64,000 nt of DNA from Kitasatospora sp. NBC_00374 (GCF_041434935.1 NZ_CP107964.1:8849001-8913000), one strand, 5' to 3'. Shown: positions 25,319 to 34,692, numbered from the stretch's first letter. The notes: a model not told the origin generated them from the sequence alone. Made by a program: numbers and translations.

Positions 25319-26875
25319 ATGCCCCACACCTCCGCCACGTCCGCCCGCCCGGCCTGCGCCGCTCTGCGGCGCCTGCCCCGCCTGCCCCGCCTGCGCCGCC
25401 TGACCCGGACGGCGATGGTGACCGCCGTCGCCACCCTCGCCCTGGCCGTGGCCCCGTTGGCCATACCGCACGCCGCCCTGGCCGAGGGGAAGGACAACCG
25501 CGACGCCTTCCAGAACCTCGGTTCGGCCGACCAGCAGGACTGGATGGGCAAGGTGGGGGCGACCACGCCGCTGACGGCGATGTCCATTCCCGGCACCCAC
25601 GAGACGCTGGCCGTGCACGGGGGTTCCAGCGCCCAGACGCAGCAGGACTTCGGCGACAGCGCGGCGACGCTGTCCGCGCAGTTGGACCGTGGGATCCGCG
25701 CGGTCGATATCCGGGTCCGCATCATCAACGACAAGTTCGTGATCCACCACGGCACCTTCTACCAGAACGCCAACTTCGACGACGTCCTGACCAAGGCGAA
25801 GGCCTTCCTCTCGGCCCACAAGGGCGAGACCCTCCTGATGCGCCTGCGGGCCGAGTGCGACGGCTCCATCGGCAGCTGCTCGGACGACCATCCGACGGCG
25901 AGCCACACGGCCCTCTTCGACGCCTACGCGAAGCAGTACGCGGGCCTGTTCTACAACAACGGCAAGCGCAGCGAACCGCCGACGCTGGGCCAGGCCCGCG
26001 GCAAGATCGTGCTGTCCGTCTTCAACGCCGACAACGGAGGCTCCTACGGCCTCAACGGCTTCTCGGACCACACCGAGGACACCTGGAACGCCACCGACGC
26101 CCCGGCCAAGTGGAGCCTGGTCAGCAAGAACCTCGCCGCGGCCGGCTCGGCCCCCGCCAACCAGACCTTCGTGACCTACACCTCCGCGTCCCGGGCACCG
26201 TTCAACCTCGTCCCCTCCGAGTACGCGGGGGGCTACAGCGTCCTGCGCGGCAAGGACATGGTCTGGGTCGACGGCGTCAACGTGCGGCTGATGAACTACC
26301 TCAACAACGACACCGCCAACCGCCGGCTGGGCATCGTCATGATGGACTACCCCGGCTGGGCGCTGGTGCACAACATCATCGCCCGCAACGCCTACTACGA
26401 CGCCCGGGGCACCAGCCCGGCGATCTGGCTGGTCAAGCCTGACAAGACCTACGTGGACAGCAAGTACGGCCGGTGCATGACCCGCGGGCCCCAGTTCGAC
26501 AGCTCCGGGCAGGGCGGTGTGGTGCAGCAGCGGGCCTGCCAGAGCAACCCGCCCAGCAGCCAGCAGTGGCAGGCCGCCTATCCGTCCACCTTCGACAGCC
26601 TGGGCTACTACTGGATCAAGGCCGCCAACGGCCAGTGCCTGACCGTCCCGTGGAACAACGGGACTCCGCCGTCGGCCGGGATGGAACTGTTCTGGTGGCC
26701 CTGTGAGACCCGCTGGATCTCCGACAACCAGATGTGGAACATCATGCCCACCAATCTCGCCAACCAGTCGGCCCTCCGGTTCATCAACAAGTGGACGAAC
26801 CTGTGCCTGATGGTGGATCCGGCGACCGCCTCGCAGTCGGGCGGCAAGGTCGTCCTGGGCAACTGCCCGGCCTGA
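25319..26875 (+). CDS. Secreted phosphatidylinositol-specific phospholipase C with ricin-like lectin domain
   Basis: 518 residues from the ATG at 25319 (AAAGG five bases upstream; a GTG at 25313 is possible). Signal peptide: an Arg-rich start, hydrophobic MVTAVATLALAVAPLAIP, cleavage near residue 55. The PI-PLC X-type barrel spans about 60-360: MSIPGTHETLAVHG with His94, DIRVRIINDKFVIHHGTFYQ with the second catalytic His at 143/144, and GETLLMRLR for the conserved third strand. The last ~140 residues (CMTRGPQFDSSGQGGVVQQRAC... QCLTVPW... NLCLMVDPAT) form a ricin B-like beta-trefoil, probably carbohydrate-binding. Such enzymes release inositol phosphate from PI or GPI anchors outside the cell. 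Monocistronic. Confidence 0.9.
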   Translation: MPHTSATSARPACAALRRLPRLPRLRRLTRTAMVTAVATLALAVAPLAIPHAALAEGKDNRDAFQNLGSADQQDWMGKVGATTPLTAMSIPGTHETLAVHGGSSAQTQQDFGDSAATLSAQLDRGIRAVDIRVRIINDKFVIHHGTFYQNANFDDVLTKAKAFLSAHKGETLLMRLRAECDGSIGSCSDDHPTASHTALFDAYAKQYAGLFYNNGKRSEPPTLGQARGKIVLSVFNADNGGSYGLNGFSDHTEDTWNATDAPAKWSLVSKNLAAAGSAPANQTFVTYTSASRAPFNLVPSEYAGGYSVLRGKDMVWVDGVNVRLMNYLNNDTANRRLGIVMMDYPGWALVHNIIARNAYYDARGTSPAIWLVKPDKTYVDSKYGRCMTRGPQFDSSGQGGVVQQRACQSNPPSSQQWQAAYPSTFDSLGYYWIKAANGQCLTVPWNNGTPPSAGMELFWWPCETRWISDNQMWNIMPTNLANQSALRFINKWTNLCLMVDPATASQSGGKVVLGNCPA

Positions 26876-27042
26876 CCGGACCACCCCGCCACCTGGCCCG
26901 ACGCTGCACCGCGTCGGGCCGGGCCCGGCCGTTCGAGCCGTACACGGACACGGTTACCCACCTTTCGAGCGAGGGCCGGCAATGAACCGGAATTCGAGCT
27001 CGGCGTTGGACGACACGGCTGCACGTCGTCGGCGAACCGCCC

Positions 27043-27950
27043 GTGGGGCCGGCCGGGGTGGGCGTCTCGCGCAAGAAGTCCGACCACCTCGACGCGATGG
27101 TGCTGGCGAACATCCTGCGCACCGACGCCGACGCCCACCGGTAGCTGCCGGCCGACAGCGAACTCGCCTAGGCCGTCGCCGTCCTTGCCCGCGCCCAGCA
27201 GGACGCCGTCTGGGACCGCACCCAGGCCGGCAACAAGCTCCGCTCCCACCTGTGCGAGTACTTCCCCGGCTACCTCGCCGCCGTCCAGCCGATCACCGGC
27301 GGCCTCACCGCGCCGCTGGCCCGCACCCTGCTGGCCACCGCACCCACCCCCGGCCAGGCCGCCCGCCTCACCCGCCGGCTCAAGGCCGTGCTCAAGCGCG
27401 CCGGCCGCCAGCGCGGCATCGAAGCCGAGGTCGAGCGCCTGCACGCCGCCCTCCGCGTCCCGAAAATGCGCCAGCTCCCGCTGGTCGAGACCGCGATGGG
27501 CCGCCAGACCCTGGCCCTGCTGGGCAAGTTCGAGACCGTCTGCACCGCCGCAGACGACCTCGCCGAAGCCTCCGTCGAGCTGTTCGAGCAGCACCCCGAC
27601 GCCGCAGTCATCACCAGCTTCCCCGGCCTCGGGGCGCTCAGCGGCGCCCGGGTCCTCGCCGAGATCGGCGACGACCGCAGCCGCTTCGCCGACGCCAAGG
27701 CGCTCAAGGCCCACGCCGGATCGGCGCCCGTCACCCGCGCCTCCGGCAAGAGCCACGCGGTCATGGTCCGCCGGGTCAAGAACCAGCGCCTGGCCGCGGT
27801 CGGCTACGTCTGGGCCTTCGCCTCGCTCACCGCCTCGCCTGGTGCCCGGGCCCACTACAACCGCCCGCGCAAGGCCGGCGACCGCCACAGCTCCGCCCAG
27901 CGCAACCTCTACAACCGGCAATGCCACGAAGTTAGGCCTGTTGCCGCACT
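27043..27950 (+). pseudogene. IS110-family transposase, broken
   Basis: The frame from GVSRKKSDHLDAMVLANILR continues through AVAVLARAQQDAVWDRTQAG, LRSHLCEYFPGYL, LPLVETAMGRQTLALLGKF, and the transposase_20 signature SFPGLGALSGARVLAEIGDD, AHAGSAPVTRASGKSHAVMVRR, with the Ser recombination region present. Two TAG stops interrupt the 5' part (near 27143 and 27169); both look like CAG-to-TAG changes. The N-terminal DEDD part before KSDHLDA is missing. It joins at ~27940 to the next transposase relic. Not functional. Confidence 0.8.
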
Positions 27951-28032
27951 GTCAAGTGCGTTCGCAAGATGGGCACATGGGGCGGAATCCCCTGGTAGGA
28001 GGAGAGCCGACCAAGACTTGTCCCGTTCAGAG

Positions 28033-28460
28033 GATCCCGTTGTCGAGCCAGCCTGCCACCTGCACATTGACACGCACCACGATCGTGCCGAGGGCGCCTT
28101 CGCTCCCGGCCACCTCGGCGGGTTGACCCAGTTCCTGCCGTTCGAGCTCGTCGACGACGTGCTGGAGCAGACCGGAACCGTCCAGCAGCGCGTTCGAGCC
28201 TTACCGTCCCGCGTCGGGATCTACTTCGTACTGGCGTTGGGACTGTTTCCAGGGCTTGGTTACCAACGCGTGTGGGACAAGCTCGTCGCCGGCCTTGCGG
28301 GCCTCGACGTACATGCCCCTTCGGAGACTGCCCTGCGCCACCTGCGCAGACGACTGGGACCGAAGCCGCTGGAGATGCTCTTCCACGTGCTCGCGGTGCC
28401 GCTGGCGCGACCTTCAACACCGGGCGTGTGCTACCGGCACTGGCGGGTTGATGGTGTTGG
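28033..28460 (+). pseudogene. IS4-type transposase, N-terminal domain only
   Basis: Reads FAPGHLGGLTQFLPFELVDD, VLEQTGTVQQRVRALPSRVG, IYFVLALGLFPGLGYQRVWD and onward to HLRRRLGPKPLEMLFHVLA. This is the N-terminal domain of IS4-type transposases (PF13006-like). It breaks off near HWRVDG, before the DDE catalytic domain, so it is a fragment. Confidence 0.75.
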
Positions 28461-29016
28461 CGAGTTGGCCGGCGGTCTTTGGGCTGGGGGTTTCGTGGGT
28501 GTGGTGAGAGTGGTGCTGTTCCTTTGAGGGGTCTCCTGCATGTGGCGGGTTCGGTGATAGCCCTGTCGGTGGGTGGCTTGCTGGTGGGTGTGGGCTGTGG
28601 CGCGGATGGCTGCTGAGATTTCGTGAACGGGGTGGGTGATCTTCCGGGGTCGGGGCGTCTAATAGTCGGGGTGGAAGAGACGCAGTCGTCGCAGGTCAGC
28701 TGGCGCTCCGTCAAGGGCGGCGCGGAACTCACTTTGATCGTGGACACCGCCCTTGGTCGGTTCATGCGCCGAATACCTGATGCTCTGCGTTGCCGGCCGA
28801 TGTCGAGCAGGGCACTGGGGCCGAGATGGCCACACACGCGGCCGCTGCTACCTGGGGCCTGCCGGACTTCGAGCTGCGCTCGGTTTCCCGGGGTCCTTCG
28901 CGGCCCCCGTCGATGATGACCCGCGGGCGTGCGCGGAGCGCGGACCACCGCGCAGCCCGGCCCGGATGGCGGTTCACCGCCCGGGCGGGGCCGCGCCCCA
29001 GAGGGGCCCGCCGGTC
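28461..29016. other. Junk-like region between relics and the SDR gene
   Basis: No complete gene. One plus-strand piece near 28795-28900 (ADVEQGTGAEMATHAAAATW, then GLPDFELR) resembles the N-terminus of streptomycete nuclease-like hypothetical proteins of the form GTxAExATHxAAxxWGLPDFxF. It has no intact continuation. Confidence 0.35.
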
Positions 29017-29814
29017 TCAGGCCGCGAAGCCGCCGTCCACTGCGATCGCGGCACCGGTGATGTACCGGCCCTCCGGGCCCACCAGGTGGGCGATGGTGCC
29101 GGCCACGTCCGCGGGGGTGCCGAACGAGCCCAGCGCGGTGAAGCTGGCCTGGAAGTCGGCGCCCGGCCCGTCGGCCGGGTTCATGTCGGTGTCGGTCGGA
29201 CCGGGGTGCACCAGGTTGGCGGTGATGCCGCGCGGCCCGAGCTCCCGTGCCAGCGCCTTGGTCAGCCCGGACAGTGCCGCCTTGCTGGTCGCGTACACCG
29301 AGCCACCGGGGAAGGCGACCCGCTCGGCCATGCAGCTGCCGATGGTGACGATCCGTCCGCCCTCGCCCAGGTGGGCGATGGCCGCCTTGGAGGCCAGCAG
29401 CGACCCCCGGACGTTGACGTCCAGCACCCGGTCGATGTCGGCCTCGTCGATCTCCTCGATCGGGCCGACCACGCCGACGCCCGCGTTGTTCACCAGGATG
29501 TCGAGTCGGCCGAACCGCGTCGCCACCGCGTCCACGGCCTCCCGGATCGCCCGGGGGTCGGCGCTGTCCGCCCGTACGGCCCAGGCGCGGCGGCCCATTC
29601 CCTCGATCTTGGCCGTGACCGCCTCGGCGCGCTCGGCACCTTCCCGGTAGGTGAGCGCCACGTCGGCGCCTTCCTCGGCCAGCCGCAGCGCGACCGCCTC
29701 GCCGATTCCCCGGCTGCCGCCGGTCACCAGCGCCACCTTGCCCGCCAGCCGTGCGGCCACCATGGTCGTGCTCATCGTCATCTTCCCCGAACTCGCTGTC
29801 GTGTTCTCGGACAT
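29017..29814 (-). CDS. SDR-family oxidoreductase
   Basis: 265 residues. Rossmann NAD(P)-binding motif TGGSRGIG near residue 31, then NNAG (DILVNNAGVGVVG), catalytic Ser in IVTIGSCMAERVAF and the YxxxK motif in VYATSKAALSGL. The end GRYITGAAIAVDGGFAA is typical of classical short-chain dehydrogenases of the 3-oxoacyl-ACP reductase type. All catalytic residues are present. Substrate unknown. A methyltransferase relic lies just upstream on the same strand; the original operon partner is unclear. Confidence 0.92.
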   Translation of the reverse strand: MSENTTASSGKMTMSTTMVAARLAGKVALVTGGSRGIGEAVALRLAEEGADVALTYREGAERAEAVTAKIEGMGRRAWAVRADSADPRAIREAVDAVATRFGRLDILVNNAGVGVVGPIEEIDEADIDRVLDVNVRGSLLASKAAIAHLGEGGRIVTIGSCMAERVAFPGGSVYATSKAALSGLTKALARELGPRGITANLVHPGPTDTDMNPADGPGADFQASFTALGSFGTPADVAGTIAHLVGPEGRYITGAAIAVDGGFAA

Positions 29815-29879
29815 GACTCGATGATCGGACGCCGGCGATCACGAGTCCGGCGGTATTCGGACATCGCGTTCAACGTTCA

Positions 29880-30166
29880 ACAATCGATCGGACGCCAGTC
29901 CTTCACGGCGATTCCCGCGAGCGCCGCGGTCGCCAGGCGCAGCGCAGGCAGCGCGGCCAGGTCGGGCGGGGTGGCGAGCGGGCCGACCAGGTCGACGCCG
30001 GTGAACTCGGCCGCTCCGGGCAGCGCCCGCGCGGCCTCCACCTGTGCCCGGCCCGCGCCGCTGCACAGGTCGAGCCAGGCGGCGTCCGCGCCGGCCGGAC
30101 CGCCGGGTCGAAGCCCAGTTCGCGGGCGTAGCTGTTGACGCCGCTCAGCCCGCGCTCGCGGTTCAT
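29880..30166 (-). pseudogene. SAM-dependent methyltransferase, 5' fragment with frameshift
   Basis: Starts MNRERGLSGVNSYARELGFD, the N-terminus of a class I methyltransferase. The frame then shifts near 30095, and the next frame continues AAWLDLCSGAGRAQVEAARA and GAAEFTGVDLVGPL, the SAM-binding motif I (WLDLCSGAG). It ends at a stop near 29880, after KDWRPIDC, far short of a full methyltransferase. So it is a truncated and frameshifted relic. Confidence 0.7.
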
Positions 30167-30367
30167 GGTGTTGTGTCGACGACGGGGGAGCCGGTCAACT
30201 CGGGGCCGCTGATCAGCTTCGCCGCCCTGCGAGCCTACTGACGCGGACACCGGGGCCCTCCAGCCCGGTCGCCCGCCGGGGGCCCGGGCACGGCGCCGGA
30301 CACCAGGGCCCACGCGCCGGAGCCGGCCGCCCCTCGGAGGGGTGGCCGGCCGTGGTCCGACCCGGAG

Positions 30368-31084
30368 TCAGAGGTCCAGCACCTGGTCCGGGAAGATCAG
30401 GTCGGGGTCGCCACCGATGGTCCGGATGTTCCTCGTGTACAGGCTCCACACGTCGGTGCCGAACTTGACCGCGATCTCGCTGAGGGTGTCGCCGCTCTTG
30501 ACGGTGTAGGTGCCGGTGGGGGCGCCGGGGGAGTTGACCGGGGACGACGGGGTCGGGGTCCGCGCCGATCGCGTGGCGTCGGTGGAGCTCCGGTCGGGCT
30601 TCTGGGCCGGCCGGGCCTGGGCGGGCTTGGACTTGGGAGCGGGCTTGGCCTCGGTGGCGGTGTCGACCTGGGCCGGCGCGCCGCCCCTGGTCAGACCGGC
30701 CTTCCTGGAGCAGACCGGCCAGGCACCGGGGCCCTGCGAGGCGAGCACCTTCTCGGCGACGGTGATCTGCTGCGCCCTGCTGGCCCGGTTCGCCTGCGGC
30801 GCGTACGCGGTGCCGCCGTACGCCCGCCAGGTGCCGGCGGTGAACTGCAGACCGCCGTAGAAGCCGTTGCCGGTGTTGATCGACCAGTTGCCACCGCTCT
30901 CGCACCGGGCGACGGCGTCCCAGGTCGAGGCGGAGGCGGCCGAGGCCGAGGGGGCCGAGACGAGGCCGGCCACCGGCAGAGCCGCGACGGCGGCGCCGGC
31001 CACGACGGCCACGCGGACTCGGTTGCGCTTGGTGGGGGCCTTGGTGGAGGTGGTGGCAGCGATGGTCTCGTGACCGGAAGTCAT
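30368..31084 (-). CDS. rpf: Resuscitation-promoting factor (transglycosylase-like) with LysM
   Basis: 238 residues from the ATG at 31084, chosen because GAGAGG sits six bases upstream (the ATG at 31090 touches the site). Signal peptide to about residue 50 (VAVVAGAAVAALPVAGLVSAPSASA). The Rpf domain is plain: TWDAVARCESGGNWSINTGN with catalytic Glu62, GFYGGLQFTAGTWRAYGG and QITVAEKVLASQGPGAWPVC. A Pro/Lys/Ala linker is followed by a C-terminal LysM (TYTVKSGDTLSEIAVKFG, DPDLIFPDQVLDL). Rpf enzymes cleave peptidoglycan and promote spore germination. A long untranslated leader precedes it (see the regulatory entry). Confidence 0.92.
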   Translation of the reverse strand: MTSGHETIAATTSTKAPTKRNRVRVAVVAGAAVAALPVAGLVSAPSASAASASTWDAVARCESGGNWSINTGNGFYGGLQFTAGTWRAYGGTAYAPQANRASRAQQITVAEKVLASQGPGAWPVCSRKAGLTRGGAPAQVDTATEAKPAPKSKPAQARPAQKPDRSSTDATRSARTPTPSSPVNSPGAPTGTYTVKSGDTLSEIAVKFGTDVWSLYTRNIRTIGGDPDLIFPDQVLDL

Positions 31085-31090
31085 GAACAT

Positions 31091-31440
31091 CCTCTCGACA
31101 AGCCCCAGGCAGGCATGCGGAACCAGGCCCCGGTGGGGCCCATGTTTCGTTCACCTCATTCGTTGGACGGCCGGGCACGTGTCCGACGTGCCCGTGCCGC
31201 CCGGTCTCCCCGCTCACCGCCGGCCCGTTCCGAGCTCGGCCGGTCGGCGGGCACGGCCCTCGCACCGGGGTCAGCCGGCGGGCCGTGCTTCGGGGTGAAC
31301 CCGGGTGGTGCTCGTTGCACCGCCCAAGAAGCTACGGGCGGTTGTGGCCAGTCATCAAGTAATTCCATTACGGCGCAGGCCAGTTGACTGTTACCGGCGG
31401 TAAGGATCAAGAAGTCTCGCCGGAAATGACAGCTTTTGAG
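31091..31440 (-). promoter_or_regulatory. Long structured leader upstream of rpf
   Basis: About 350 bp without a gene. A 9-bp hairpin (31172-31180 with 31186-31194) and a further GC-rich inverted repeat near the ribosome-binding site are visible. In Streptomyces rpf genes a c-di-AMP (ydaO-type) riboswitch often occupies this position. I looked for its conserved core on the minus strand and could not find a convincing one, so only a structured leader is claimed. Confidence 0.35.
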
Positions 31441-31450
31441 GGGGTTTTTC

Positions 31451-31528
31451 ATGATCGAAGAGGCCGGCAACGCGCCCCCGATCACACCAATGCCCATCGA
31501 AGCCGCCCGCGAGCTCCACCCGAAGTGA
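31451..31528 (+). CDS. Possible 25-residue peptide
   Basis: ATG at 31451 has a strong GAGGGGG six bases upstream. It encodes MIEEAGNAPPITPMPIEAAR plus ELHPK and stops at 31528. No family recognised; it is too small to judge by codon bias. It could be a short signalling or leader peptide, or the start of a gene lost by rearrangement. It is divergent from rpf. Confidence 0.35.
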   Translation: MIEEAGNAPPITPMPIEAARELHPK

Positions 31529-31614
31529 TCGTCATATGACGATCCGTCACCGAATCAAGCGGAGTTCCCGCTTCCGCCGCCTGTCTTGGTGGCACCAGCC
31601 ACAGCCGTCACCCA

Positions 31615-32088
31615 TCACGCCCAGGATGGTCGCACAGCGTAATGGCCCACCAGCCCGTACCCGGCGCAGTAGGCCAGTCGCGGCGCCTTCGGCGAGAGGC
31701 ATGCGCCCATCGACACCCCCACCACCGCCAGGAACAGCTGCCACGTCAGCGAGGCCGCGCACACCCCCGGCCGCAACGCGGCCCCGCCGCCGCGTACCCG
31801 GGCGCCCCCTCCCGTCACCATCGCGGCGAAGTACAGCGCCGTCGTCGGGTTGACCATCGTCAGGTCCCTGAACCGCAGGAACGTCCCCGCGACGCCTCGC
31901 GCCGAGTGCCTGCCGGACCCCGCCCCCGACCCTCCGTCAGCCACGGTGCCCACCCTGCCGGGTACGGCCGCCGGCACCTCCGAGGACGCCGACCGCCGCA
32001 GCCCCACCAGTCCGCGCACCGCGACCACCGCCGGCAGGAGCGCCGCGACCGCCGGCGTCCACGGCTCCCACCCGGCGAGCGCCTCCAA
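31615..32088 (-). pseudogene. LysE-family exporter, N-terminus missing
   Basis: Contains FLRFRDLTMVNPTTALYFAA, VCAASLTWQLFLAVVGVSMGA and LSPKAPRLAYCAGYGLVGHYAV, the C-terminal two thirds of a LysE/RhtB-type amino-acid exporter with the NPxTALYFAA motif. The N-terminal helices with the usual start are absent and the middle linker is Gly/Arg-rich and degraded. Predicted non-functional. Confidence 0.6.
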
Positions 32089-32495
32089 CAGTCGCGCCCC
32101 ATTAACGTCGCCAGCGCCGCTCGTCCTCGTTGGTACCGCTGTGGTCTGTGCCGTGGTCGCCGAGGAACTGTATCGGCGCGGCCGGAAATCCCAACGGCAG
32201 CCAGGCGGGCGCCCCCTCCGCAGCAGGTGACCGCGAGGCCCACGGCGCGGGCGCCCTGCGCGTCCCGCCGGGCGCCCGCCCCGGGCACCGACGGGACTGC
32301 CGGATCACGGAGTCCCGGAACTATGCAGGCACGCCGACGCTGGCTGTTGCCGGTGTGTTGTCGTCCGCTGTTGCGGGGGTGTTGCAGGGCGCGCAACACT
32401 CCAGGCCTCCGAGATGCTTCTGCCAACTCGTTCTGCTGATCGAGTCTTTGGGTCCGCGCCGAGGTGGCTCGGGCTGGCTTGTGCGGAGGTATGAA

Positions 32496-32705
32496 GTGCG
32501 GCGTTCGCTGCTGTCCATGAGGTCGGCGCTGGTCTTGCTGCTGGCCATGCTCACCGGGATCGGGGCGGGGGTGCTGTGCCGGCTGTCCGGCTCGCCGACC
32601 GCGCAGTGCGTCCTGTACGGGGCCGGAGCGTTCGGCGTCGCGGTCCCGTTCTTCGACCGGCTCGTCGCCGGCCCGGAGACCGAGTGCGAGGAATCGTCCC
32701 CGTGA
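32496..32705 (+). CDS. Small two-helix membrane protein (pair A)
   Basis: 69 residues from a GTG at 32496 with GGAGG six bases upstream. Two hydrophobic segments: ALVLLLAMLTGIGAGVLCRL and AQCVLYGAGAFGVAVPFFDRL, then an acidic tail (ETECEESSP). The stop overlaps the start of the HTH/receiver gene (GTGA, 32702-32705), so the two are translationally coupled. A similar small membrane protein accompanies the HTH/coiled-coil gene at 34831. Function unknown; a partner or sensor for the regulator is inference. Confidence 0.65.
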   Translation: MRRSLLSMRSALVLLLAMLTGIGAGVLCRLSGSPTAQCVLYGAGAFGVAVPFFDRLVAGPETECEESSP

Positions 32706-33927
32706 CCGCTGCGCACCGGGGGGGCATGGGGTGGCCGCCCGAGCGGGTGGCGGGGCTTGAAGGCGAACCGGTACCGGACGGGCCGGTCAAAGGGGTGGGA
32801 ATGGGCGGGCTTCAGCCGCTGGACGACAAACTCAACAGCGAGTGCCGGGCCTTCGCCGAAGCCCTACGCGAGTTGTTCCTGGAACTGGCCCTGTCCGCCC
32901 GCCGCTACGCGACCCGCTGCTACATCAGCCCCGGCACCCTCTCCCGCTACTTAGGCGGCACCCGCATCCCCCAGTGGGACTTCATCGAGACCTCTTCCGC
33001 CACGTCGCCGAGGAGCGTGGCACCCAGATCGACCCCGCCACCCACGACCGCCTTCGCGGCCTGCGCCTGGCGGCCCTGCGCACCAGCGCCTCCATCAGCC
33101 AGGCCGTCCAGCAACTCGAAGGCCAGCTGAAGGCCGCCGACCAGGAAGCCAGGCGCACCAGCGCCCGTAAGGACGAACTCGACCACGCCCTGGACGACTA
33201 CCACCACCTCATCGCCGACCTTGACCTGCGCCTGAAGCGGCTGGAGACGGACCAGGATCCTGTGCCGACCGCGGAGGCGCTCCCGATCGTGCCCGACGAG
33301 GACATGGCGAAGATCCTCACCGAACGGCAGATCCTCGCCATGGAAGTCACCCGGCTCAGCCGCGAACTGGAGGAGACCCGCCAGCGCGCCGCCTTCGCCG
33401 AGGTCCGCTGCAACCTGCTGGAGCGCCAGCTCGCCGTGGTCGAGAACCAGCAGGGCACCCTCCTACCCGAGCCCGAACTGGTCCAGCTGGTCGACCCCGC
33501 CACCAGGCCGACGCTGACCGGCCAGCCCAAGGTGCTCCTGGTCGACGACCAGCACCCCAACCTCCTGGCCCTCGAAGCCGTCCTCGGCACCCACGACCAC
33601 GAAGTCGTCTCCGCCTCCTCCGGCCCGGAAGCCCTCAAAGCCCTCCTGGAGTCCGACGACTTCGCCGTCATCATCCTTGACATCCAGATGCCCGAGATGG
33701 ACGGCTACGAGACCGCCGCCCACATCAAACGCCGCGCCCGCACCCGCGACATCCCGATCATCTTCCTCACCGCCATCGGCAACGACCCCGAGTACTCCAT
33801 GCGCGGCTACGCCGCCGGCGCTGTCGACTTCATCGTCAAACCCTTCGACCCCTGGGCCCTGCGCGCGAAGGTCGCGGTCTTCGTGGAGATCTACCTGGAG
33901 CGCCGCCTCTACGCCCTACCCCGATAG
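32702..33927 (+). pseudogene. HTH - coiled-coil - response-regulator receiver protein, frameshifted
   Basis: Starts at a GTG overlapping the upstream stop (GAGGA nine bases before it). The N-terminal part (DDKLNSECRAFAEALRELFLELALSARRYATRCYISPGTLSRYLGGTRIPQWDFIE) is the short XRE-like HTH common in streptomycetes. At about 32991 one base is missing, and the protein continues in another frame: LFRHVAEERGTQIDPATHDR, a ~150-residue coiled coil, then a complete receiver domain. The receiver has VLLVDDQHPN, phospho-acceptor Asp in VIILDIQMPEMDG, Thr in FLTAIG and Lys in FIVKPFD. If the frameshift is real the two halves are separate; if it is a sequencing error the protein is a one-component HTH/receiver regulator of ~408 residues. 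Confidence 0.75.
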
Positions 33928-34249
33928 CGACCTCCGAGGAACGCACCGGTGCCGTGTCGGGGTTGTCCGCCTTGTCGACCGTTGCCCCCGGCATCCGCCG
34001 GCGAATGGCGGCACATGGACCACGTGCACTTGCGTCCGAAGCGATCCCGGAGCCGATCTCGAAGGGGTGCCAGGCCAGCGACGGCCGGGCACCCCTTCCC
34101 CGCGTCGACTACCGCTGCGCCTCGGTCTGCTCGCGGATCGCGGCGGCAACGTCCGGCAGCGCGTACGCGACAGCGGCCAAGCCTTCGCCGATTGCGTCGG
34201 TCTGCTTCTCCTCACCCTGCCGGCCAGCTGCGTCGCTGGCGTACGGGCG

Positions 34250-34395
34250 AGGTGGCCAGGTAGAGCTGTTTGAGTGCAGCCTGCTCGTGCTCGTTGGGGA
34301 AGTGGCCGCAGGGGCTGGCGGCTCTGCGGTATCGGGAGTTGGGGCTTTCGACGGCCGCTGGTGGTGCAGATGATCTTCCGGATCTCGTGTCGAAG
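34250..34395 (-). pseudogene. IS256-family transposase C-terminal relic
   Basis: On the minus strand IRKIICTTS is followed, after a frameshift, by AVESPNSRYRRAASPCGHFP and NEHEQAALKQLYLAT. This is the conserved C-terminal IRKxIxTTNAxESLNxRYRRAxxxxGHFPxExAALKxLYL motif of mutator-type (IS256) transposases. Nothing of the catalytic domain remains. The rest of 33928-34440 holds no supported gene. Confidence 0.65.
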
Positions 34396-34440
34396 CCGAG
34401 GAGGGGGCGAGCCGTCTGGCCGCCCGTGGCTTACCAGTGG

Positions 34441-34692
34441 TCAGGGCTGGTCGGTGTCGGGCGCGGTGTGGTGGGTGGTCGGTGGTGTGCCGGGGTCTGC
34501 TGCTGGTGGTTCGGTGTCGGGGGTGGGTGGGGTGCGGTGGTTGCCGGTCCAGGCGCCGTACAGGCCCCCGACGGCGACGCAGACGGTGGCCAGGTCCCCG
34601 GTGCGCACCCCCGCGACGGTCATCAGTACGGCGGCCGCGAGGACGGCGAAGAAGACGATCGCGTCCAGCCTGCGCTTGTTGCGCGAGCGCAT
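34441..34692 (-). CDS. Small two-helix membrane protein (pair B)
   Basis: 83 residues from the ATG at 34692 (GGAGG five bases upstream). Basic start MRSRNKRRLDA, then helices AIVFFAVLAAAVLMTVAGV and LATVCVAVGGLYGAWTG, then a Pro/Thr/Asp-rich tail. Divergent from the HTH/coiled-coil membrane protein, with ~140 bp between starts. It parallels the small membrane protein of pair A. No family recognised. Confidence 0.65.
   Translation of the reverse strand: MRSRNKRRLDAIVFFAVLAAAVLMTVAGVRTGDLATVCVAVGGLYGAWTGNHRTPPTPDTEPPAADPGTPPTTHHTAPDTDQP

Noticed and set aside
25199..26884. 561-codon minus-strand open frame opposite PI-PLC
   Set aside because: Antisense shadow of a gene with clear signal peptide and catalytic histidines.
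26988..27003. ggaattcgagctcggcg resembling a cloning-vector polylinker (EcoRI-SacI)
   Set aside because: Only about 14 bases agree and flanking bases do not; more likely chance than vector contamination.
27932..29842. 636-codon minus-strand open frame
   Set aside because: Overlaps the IS4 relic and runs through the SDR gene in the wrong frame; no coherent protein.
31091..31440. ydaO (c-di-AMP) riboswitch upstream of rpf
   Set aside because: Expected from other streptomycetes, but I could not find the conserved core on the minus strand; needs a covariance-model search.
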